DNA from: Gigaspora rosea
Lineage: Eukaryota; Glomeromycota; Glomeromycetes; Diversisporales; Gigasporaceae
Length of the DNA: 64,000 bases
Assembly: GCA_003550325.1 (NCBI GenBank)
Contig: QKWP01001649.1
Location: 1 to 64,000 of the forward strand
Reading direction: 5' to 3'
Below, in pieces: positions 57,195-64,000 of this stretch. How positions within the stretch are numbered: position 1 is the stretch's first letter; the number at the start of each line of letters is the position of its first letter. A model generated the notes under the pieces. The model had not been told where the DNA came from. It saw only the letters and a list, made by a program, of their open reading frames with translations, and did not search any database. The position numbers and the translations under genes were made by a program.

Positions 57195-58859
57195 TCATTC
57201 ACCGGCTTTTTGCAGTGTACCACGATGCCTTCGTACTCGCTCGCCCAAGTCAAAGGATGAACTAGATGAATATGCATCTTTATAGGCATTTCTGTTTTTA
57301 ATAAAAAAACAATTTGGTTAATGAGTCTCACAAATAGTTAAAAAAAAGCAGAAAGAGATAAACGTTCGATTTCACTTGTTGATAATTCAAAAAATCAAAA
57401 AAAGTGATTGGATAGATACTTACTTTAGGTATTCTGAATAAGAGCCGCTTTCAAATGTTCGCTTTTTATGCTCAGCAACCTTAAGTTCCTCCTCCTTTTC
57501 TTCCCTATTGATATCATCTACACGTTTCTTACGGTCTTCCTTAAGTTTTTTGGCATCATCCATCATTTGTTGTAGTTTTTGCTTTCTTACATTATCATCA
57601 TTAACTCTATTCTCGTCAAATCTATTATAATTATTATCATCAAATCTATTACGACGACGATCATTCCTCTCATGATAATCCCGTCGCATAGGACTGTTAC
57701 GCCTATCACGCCTCCATGAGGGAGACGGGGACCTACTATGAGAACGATATCGCCTTTTTGAGGGAGACGGGGACCTACTGTAAGATCGATATCGTTTTTT
57801 TGAGGGAGACGGGGACCTACTGCGGGATCGATATCGCTTTTTTGAAGGAGACGGAGACCTACTGCGAGATCGATATCGCTTTTTTGAACGACTATATTTA
57901 TCGTGATTATGATATGAATCTGAATCATCATCAGAATATTTTTTATGGTGTTTTTTGCTGGAACTTTTTGAATCAGAATCATGTTTTTTGCTTTTATCTT
58001 TTTTACTTTTTTTAGATTTCTGTTACGAATAAATTTCAAGGATGTTAATAATTATTACTTAATATATGTAATATATAAAGATAAATCCAATATATACCTC
58101 TTTGAGTTCTTTCATTTTAATAGGATTAGTAAAAATAGCTTTAATATTAGCCTGTTCAGTTTTCTTTATAAGTAATAAGGGATCTTCACGAATTTTAGAC
58201 TGGGTATCCCTATATGAGTTAGCATTTGGATTCATCGCACTTGTAAAAACATCATTTGATTCAGAGAGCTATTATAATAAAAATTCAAAATTAGGAATTT
58301 AAAATGATATTAAAAAAAAAAAAATTTAATATATAATTTTAATTATGCGATGTTTACCTTGCTCAAAGCTGTGCTATTATCAATAAGTTTACCCACAGAT
58401 TTCTTTCCCAATAAGAAATCTTCTAATTCTTGAGCTTTTGCTGAACTAGATTGATTAGGACCTGCAGCGTACATCCAATCTAATCTTTCTGGCCCTTTTC
58501 TGTTATCGATAAAGAAAATTAGGAAAAAGTATATTAAAAAACATATTAATATAATAATCCCTTTAATCAACTTTACACAAGAAATAACAAGATTTACCTT
58601 CCGCCAGCACTCTCTTGTAATTTTCTCAATTCTTGTAACTGCCTTTCTTCTTCTTTTTCTTTCATTAATTGAGTTAACTTTTTTTGTTCTTCCAACGCCT
58701 TCTGCTCTTCCTTCCATACCCGTTCTTGATTTTTAATCAAGAGCGGATGCCAGGATTTTTTCATGTTCTGTAAACATTTTAAAAGGTTAGAATCTATAAC
58801 GAATGTTTTAATGATTAAGATCTGAGCACGATCTAACTCACCAAGTCGCCTCCACCCAT
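57195..58859 (-). CDS. CWC25: Pre-mRNA splicing factor CWC25
   Basis: Six GT-AG exons (58859-58842, 58767-58598, 58499-58358, 58268-58098, 58019-57424, 57291-57195) give 397 residues. Cwc25 joins the Prp2-activated spliceosome and promotes the first transesterification; it acts in the nucleus. Seen: MGGGDL encoded by an 18-bp first exon, then the Cir_N domain [20 protein letters not shown] (residues 7-26) running into a charged coiled coil to about residue 60, [14 protein letters not shown] (64-77), a Lys/Ser/Asp-rich linker, four tandem 14-residue SR-type repeats [14 protein letters not shown] (about 213-268), a basic Arg/Asp/Asn region, a [20 protein letters not shown] helix, and the C-terminal [19 protein letters not shown]. 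All are family hallmarks. No disruption. The repeats are also a 42-bp DNA tandem repeat (about 57716-57880). Confidence 0.96.
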
Positions 58860-59413
58860 TTTGTAAAGTTTTACTGGTAAGATTTACAAAATTAAGTTGA
58901 AGCTTTATAGATCAAGAAAAAGAAAGTTATAGTTTTTTAGATTATACAGCTATATGTTGTGTAATAACTATTTATTTATTAATTGGCTAATTTATATGAT
59001 TGGCTGATGCCCGGGTATATACAGTTTTAAAAGTCTAAAAAAAAAAGCAATATATTTCGTAGAACTTAATAATGTCTGAACATATTTCAGTTAAAATTAT
59101 TAAAATAGGCTATCTTAACGTTAACGTTAAATAATTTTACGTAATTTATAATTGTCCAAAGGCTGTATTACGCCAAAGATTGTAATGGCTAAAAAAGAAG
59201 TTTACAGTTATAAATGTATATATCAAATAATATATCTCAATTAATAATGTGTCTATAACGAAAGCAGTAATAATTGTGGTGACTGAAGTTGAAATTTTGG
59301 TGTCTCTATTTAGATCTATAAAACCTACTACGTAAAACCCACCTGTACTCTTTTATTAATAACCCTGACCCTAATTCTAATCTATTACAGATAAGCCAAA
59401 AAAAAATACACCC
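58860..59413. other. Intergenic, CWC25 promoter side
   Basis: AT-rich; no supported feature. GTTAACGTTAACG-like palindromic sequence at 59118-59131 is isolated. Confidence 0.35.
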
Positions 59414-59418
59414 AAAAA

Positions 59419-60281
59419 AAATGGGATTTGGTGTAATTTATGCTGCGGTAAATACTATGGCGGTAATGTACTAACAAAATTGTTTTTTTTTTACACAACA
59501 GTGGTACGTATTTGACATGGATTAAACTCTTGATTTATTTCTTTGATCAATGTTTAACATAATCACTTAATTCAGATGCCAGGCTTTTGATGCGCACGGC
59601 GGGTGCGCATTTTGTGGCCTTGCTGCGATGGAAATACTTGGTAAAACTGATTTGTTAGATGTTCCATCACTTTTTGTAGGTGGCTCGTATATTATATTTT
59701 ATAATAAATCTTGAATTTACCAACTTTGGTTCATTATTTAACGTTGGGCTTTTTCTCTTCAAATGCAACTTGAAGATGGTTTCCAAGGTTGACCAAATAA
59801 ATTGGTAGATGGTTATTCATTTTTGGTTGATGCTTTGTTTCCTATTTTAGAATCTATTATGACATACAACAACTAAAAAAATGATGCAAACTGCAAAGAG
59901 CTTGGTATGTATACCAAATCGATTATAATTAAAAAAGAATTATATTTTATATTTGGTAAACTCAGCCTTTATTCGATAGAGGTATTTGTCTTTTTTTTTT
60001 TTTTTACAAATTAAAATGCTTATGTTCTAAAACATTTAAAATTTTACAGAAGCACTTCAAGAATATCTTTTGATAGCTTGTCAACATCATAAAGGTGGAC
60101 TAATTGATAAGCCAAAACGGAGCCCGGATTATTATCATATTTGTTATTGTTTAAGCAGTCTATCGACCTCACAACACCATGTAATTTATGACTTTGAAAA
60201 AGCTACATCTTTAAATACAAATAGGAGCTTAATGCTGGTGATAGATCTTTGCTGTGATCAGAAAATGAAACAAAAACTTTA
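59419..60281 (+). pseudogene. RAM1: Protein farnesyltransferase beta subunit relic
   Basis: Pieces in order on the plus strand match FNTB/Ram1, the catalytic subunit that adds farnesyl to CaaX proteins: AFDAHGGCAFCGLAAMEILG (about 59586-59645), then RWAFSLQMQLEDGFQG followed by TGA and PNKLVDGYSFLVDALFPILE (about 59747-59855), then ALQEYLLIACQHHKGGLIDK (about 60053-60112) and DYYHICYCLSSLSTSQHHVI. The zinc-site motif that should read DGCYSFW is DGYSFL, so the zinc-ligand Cys is missing. The His of the YYHICYCLS motif is kept. One TGA sits where Arg (CGA) is expected in GFQGR. The N-terminal third is absent. Non-functional duplicate; an intact gene should exist elsewhere. Confidence 0.85.
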
Positions 60282-60654
60282 GTTTTGGTACGTTGACAAT
60301 ATACAGTTTTATAATTGTTGATACTCAAATTATAATTCTCGTTGTCTAACTTTTTGATTTGCTTAAAAGAGCAGATAATTGCATAAGGATAACTAAAACT
60401 GATTGGTATTTGAAACTGCTACAGGTGACAATTCGGATGTACCATTTAATCTGAAATTTTATGACAAAGGTATGTATGGCACGAATAAGGATGAAAAAAG
60501 GTATTTAATCCATGTATTACAGTATTAATACATTAACTAAATCTTTGTTGAAAGGTAGTTTATTAACTTACATAAATTAATCCGTTTATTAATTTTCAAC
60601 TACCAGAATCGTAAAATTAGGACTTAATCGAAATAACTATACCTTGATATCCGG

Positions 60655-61325
60655 ATTTTAATTCCTATTCTTTGGCGCTAAATGAAGCCTTGCCTTTATT
60701 CATTTCTAATTATTTTTCGACGAAAATTTGGTTTAAAAAATTGAATTAAATTTCAATTCCTATTCTTTGGCAAGATCCATTCTCGTTCAATCGAAGCCTT
60801 TATTCATTTCTAATTATTTTTCGTTTCTTATCGAAAACAGAAATTGGTTTTAAAAAATTGAATTAAATTTCAATTCTTATATCCATTTTCGTTCAAATGA
60901 AGCCTTTATTCACTTCTAATTATTTTTCGGTTCATGTCGAGGATGAAAAATTCGTTTTTAAAAAATCGAATTAAATTTCAATTCCTATTCTTTGGCAAGA
61001 TTCATTTTCGTTCAAACGGAGTCTTTATTTATTTCTAATTATTTTTCGTTTCATGTCAAAGACGAAAATTTAGTTTTTAAAAAAAATTGTATAAAACTTC
61101 AATTCCTATTCTTTGACAAGATCAAACGAAGGCATTTATTCATAATTATTTTTCGGTTTCTTGTCGAAGACAAAAAAAACGTTTTTAAAAAATTAAACTA
61201 AATTTCAATTCCAATTCTTTGGCAAGATCATTTTCGGTCAAACGAAGGCATTTATTTATTTCTAATTATTTTTCGTTCTTGTCGAAGGCGAAAAAATTTT
61301 TTTAAAGAATTTGGGATATCTCAAT
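60655..61325. repeat. Tandem satellite, ~115-bp unit, six to seven copies
   Basis: Each unit contains TCAATTCCTATTCTTTGGCA, AAGATCCATTTTCGTTCAA, GAAGCCTTTATTCATTTCTA, ATTATTTTTCG, GTCGAAGACGAAAA and a TTTAAAAAATTGAATTAAA segment. Copies vary in length (about 95-125 bp) and sequence. The last unit runs into TTTGGGATATCTCAATTC. Directly follows the RAM1 relic. Confidence 0.85.
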
Positions 61326-61650
61326 TCATGATCATATTTACTTTTTTAATAGCGGCTCCTATATATTTGTTATAAAAGTCTAATTTATATTCGAATCCTT
61401 TTTACATTTCTTGTTAAGGTTTATTAGTTGACATGAATAGTTTTTTCCATAAATTTTCGTACAAACTAAGCACAAAGCATTCGAACGAAAATTTAAAATC
61501 GTTGACATTACTGTATGACAATCGTAAAATGATCATTATGATACAAAAATAGCTTTTATTAATTATTTTATTATACCAAATCAATAACTTATCGAAACAT
61601 CATTCGGTCAATTTTTATCGGAATTATGAAAATAGCAGTAAAAATAAAAT
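61326..61650. other. AT-rich spacer
   Basis: No supported feature. Confidence 0.4.
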
Positions 61651-61780
61651 TTTACGGACCCGGGCCGGACCCGAACCTTTGTTATAAAGAGACGGACCCC
61701 TAATTTAGATCCGGTTTGGTTTCCGGACCGGATCCGAATCTTCAAAAATACCCGCCCGGTCCGGTTCTTGCGGAACACTA
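61651..61780 (-). mobile_element. hAT MITE fragment of the 14070-14388 family
   Basis: The reverse complement starts TAGTGTTCCGCAAGAACCGG and continues ACCGGGCGGGTATTTTTGAA, near-identical to the left end of the element at 14070. GGTCCGG and CCGGACC words follow to GGCCCGGGTCCGT, then similarity is lost. Only one TIR is visible, so the copy is truncated. Confidence 0.75.
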
Positions 61781-61913
61781 TACACAAGTTTATGAACCAT
61801 CATCAAATATAAAATAGAATAGCATTGGTTTTATTGATTTTGCACAAGCATAGAATACTAGAATTCTTTATTGCATTTATTATTAACAAAAATACATTTA
61901 TATGAAAATTTGC

Positions 61914-62160
61914 TGTACCGAAAGGTACCAAATTAATGTAAGAAAATTTTTTTTGTACCAAAAGGTACCAACTTATTCTCCCCCAGATCCAGAAATTCTG
62001 CCTCCTCCAACCTCTCTGACACCAGAATCACCTGTTGTTGCACCTATAAAAACTGCGTCAACAACTTTAGAACAAACAGATCTGATCCCTCTTCTTCAGG
62101 AACAGATCAAACAGCAGGCTCAAATTATTGCTTAAAAAATGGTTTGTACCAAAAGGTACC
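61914..62160. repeat. GGTACC-centred palindromic words around a Pro-rich open piece
   Basis: GTACCAAAAGGTACCAA or close variants occur at 61914-61931, 61954-61970 and 62144-62160, and again at 62598-62613. Between them 61975-62132 is an open, Pro/Thr/Gln-rich piece (PPPTSLTPESPVVAPIKTAS). The layout resembles element ends with subterminal words. Boundaries not defined. Confidence 0.45.
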
Positions 62161-62910
62161 AAATTGTAAAAAAAAAGACCGTGTTTTTTTTTTGAAACCT
62201 ATTAATATTAAATATTAGTATGTATAGGTATTAAAATAACCACTTTATAATATTAAATAAAAAAAAATCTTACTTACCATAGCTTAGTTGTTTATTAAAT
62301 TGATGGCACGCGCATGCACGTTTAAAAATTATGAAACTCATCAAGTTCCATAAACGGTGGCCTTACTTGCGAAATCTTTTTATTAGAGGTGCAGTCTTTT
62401 GATATATGCGTTGAATTCCCAACACCTGTGTTACGGTATTCGTTAGGTACAAACGGACATTTTTTCATATTATGCCCTACGAAATAACAAAAATGGCACG
62501 GCGGTTCGGTTTCACCATTAATTGGGGTTGTTAAAACCTCCACGAGCTTTTCTTGGGTCGGATGTTGAAAGTCAACTAACTGTTCAAGACATTTATAGTA
62601 CCAAAGGGTACCAAATTGTAAAAAAAAGACCGTTTTTTTTTTTAAACCTATTAATATTAAATATTAGTATGTATAAGTATTAAAATAACCACTTTATAAT
62701 ATTAAATAAAAAAAACCTTACTTACCATGACTTAGTTGTTAATTAAATTTATTGACGTTGAGAAAATGATGAAACTCATCGAGTTCCATGAATGGTGGCC
62801 TTGATTGTGAAATCTTCTTGTTAGAGGTGCAGTCTTTGGATATATGTGTTGATTCCCAGCAACGATAGCATCTGCTACGATATTCGTTCGGTACAAACGA
62901 TGTAAAGAGT
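62150..62910 (-). pseudogene. Duplicated segment encoding CCHC zinc knuckles
   Basis: Two related segments (about 62150-62590 and 62600-62910) share GGTACCAAATTGTAAAAAAA, the TATTAATATTAAATATTAGT region and a minus-strand coding part. Copy 1 (62543-62322) reads CHFCYFVGHNMKKC, a CCHC knuckle, then NSTHISKDCTSNKKISQVRP and FMELDEF. Copy 2 reads CYRCWESTHISKDC, a second intact CCHC knuckle, and the same tail. The corresponding knuckle in copy 1 has lost its Cys pair (RNTGVGNSTHISKDC). The protein is likely gag-like and retroelement-derived. The ends of the parent gene are not seen. Confidence 0.6.
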
Positions 62911-63214
62911 ACAGGTGTGGAGGATGATCATAGGAACCACGACTCTAGTTTGTGGAGGGTTTGGGTGGGCAAATCAAACTTTTGAATTTTTTCAGGACAG
63001 AGTTTGTAGGCTTTTGGGGTCTTGGTATTTATGGCCTATTTTTAGGTGGCTTATTCGTGTGACAGCTTGAGCCATATGCGGCTTGTGACCACGTTCCGGC
63101 ACTCCGATTGGTGATTGCCGCTGCCGTGTAACAGTGTGGCAAGTCACGTTTGGTAGATTTGGCGTAGGGATCCTAATTTTCTGCTGCGACAAGCCCCAAT
63201 TTCTGCCTGCTCTA
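62911..63214. other. Moderate-GC spacer, no gene recognised
   Basis: A minus-strand open frame (63219-62992) is Pro/Gly/His/Arg-rich without recognisable motifs. I treat it as uncertain. Confidence 0.3.
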
Positions 63215-63220
63215 CACATC

Positions 63221-64000
63221 GAATTATGCGAATTTTTTTTAAAATTATGCTACAGATTATGCGGATCAGATAGAAATATGCGAAATTTATCGCTATTAAA
63301 TTTTTATCGTTATCGTTATTATAAGTACTGAACCCCCATCAATAACTTACCAATAAAACCACAAAATCTGTGTAATATAAAATTACTAAAAGAGTCGTGT
63401 TTACAAAACTGTCTTTTGCGCCAAACAAAAAAATTACCTGCAAAATTTTAGTATAAGGCCACGCAAAGTTAATTTTTCGTTTTGCATAACCCGCCGACCT
63501 TTTTTTTTAAATTTCAATCATGTCAATTATTCCATTTTTGCTATTTAATTTTTCTCCGGTGTCACCCGATGGTGACCTTAATTTTCTGGAATTACCCGAT
63601 AGAACCGAAAAAAAATCAAATTTTCTGGGTGTGAACATGAGCATATTAATTTACAGTAGATTAAAAAAAAAATATCCGACCAGCCAACTGAAATTTTGGA
63701 ACACCATGTTATGCAAAACGAAAAATTAACTTTGTGTCCTAATATATGTTTCTTATTAAATTTTTATACTACTTTAACGATATGTTTTATTACTTAACAT
63801 TCTGAAATTTCAAATCTGATAATTTATGAAATTTATGTTTCGTACAATCAAATGCTGCGTCCAAAAGGAACCCCGATATTACTCGATCTTTAATTCCGGC
63901 CATTTATGCGCAGATTATGCTTTATTAATTATGCGAAATTCATCTTGATATGCGAATATCGCAGTCGCATATGCTTCTGCGGTAAAATCTGAATTATGCG
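63221..64000. mobile_element. Element with ATTATGCG subterminal words, cut by window end
   Basis: ATTATGCG and TATGCGA words cluster at 63223-63282 (five copies) and again at 63905-64000 (about eight, including inverted CGCATA), bracketing 600 bp that contain a separate MITE. This is the subterminal-word architecture of the other MITEs here. Termini and TSD lie partly beyond the window. Confidence 0.45.
63454..63742. mobile_element. TA-flanked MITE with ~35-bp TIRs
   Basis: The left TIR TAAGGCCACGCAAAGTTAAT and the inverted right TIR TTAGGACACAAAGTTAATTT share AAAGTTAATTTTTCGTTTTG and end in CATAAC. TA at 63452-63453 and 63743-63744. A 69-codon open frame inside (63520-63729) is probably fortuitous, because its end lies in the TIR. 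Confidence 0.75.

Noticed and set aside
57587-58039. Alternative frames across the CWC25 SR exon on both strands
   Set aside because: The tandem 42-bp repeat is open in several frames; only the CWC25 frame joins the other exons and encodes family motifs.
60655-61325. CRISPR-like array
   Set aside because: Units are contiguous and diverged with no unique spacers, in a eukaryotic context with no cas genes.
63520-63729. 69-codon plus-strand frame
   Set aside because: Contained in a MITE and ending in its terminal repeat.

Overview
This is a very AT-rich nuclear window from a eukaryote, most likely an arbuscular mycorrhizal fungus (Glomeromycotina, Rhizophagus-like). The host-type genes have short GT-AG introns. 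The decayed genes belong to families that are expanded in these fungi: a Sel1-repeat protein kinase, a SAM-domain protein with a downstream uncharacterised domain, and a Crinkler-type N-terminus. Most of the window is transposable-element sequence. There is one 733-base assembly gap (37495-38227). I found no rRNA, convincing tRNA or CRISPR array.

Left part (1-20 kb): gene-poor DNA with many non-autonomous DNA transposons whose ends I could define from terminal inverted repeats (TIRs) and target-site duplications (TSDs). hAT-type elements with 8-bp TSDs lie at 2205-2938, 14070-14388, 17529-19111 (with another nested at 18626-18911) and 19816-20114. A Mutator-like foldback lies at 8569-9168 and a TTAA-type element at 3323-3695.

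Middle (20.3-32 kb): one LINE on the minus strand, complete from its 5' end to its poly(A) and flanked by a 15-18 bp TSD. An intact, possibly autonomous hAT transposon (25424-29389, open transposase frame) has inserted into its endonuclease domain and duplicated ATGCTTAT. The LINE ORF1 is built of about six tandem ~55-residue repeats. In-frame stops in the LINE are almost all TAG.

32-42 kb: a 1.9-kb non-autonomous hAT; a broken Sel1/kinase gene whose ATP-binding-lobe exon is split by a 290-bp piece of bacterial parA, in which a TGA falls where ParA proteins usually carry Trp (Mollicutes code); the gap; and a 5'-truncated LINE abutting another hAT MITE.

43.7-54 kb: the two most informative genes. 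A D-arabinose/L-galactose-dehydrogenase-type aldo/keto reductase (ARA2-like, minus) and a D-arabinono-1,4-lactone oxidase (ALO1-like, plus) stand head to head. They encode consecutive steps of D-erythroascorbate synthesis. The 6.6 kb between them is filled with MITEs and two gene relics, and related ~160-bp repeats in opposite orientation lie outside the pair.

55-64 kb: the splicing factor CWC25 (complete, six exons, minus), a relic of the farnesyltransferase beta subunit (RAM1/FNTB), a ~115-bp tandem satellite, a duplicated zinc-knuckle segment, and further MITEs up to the window end.
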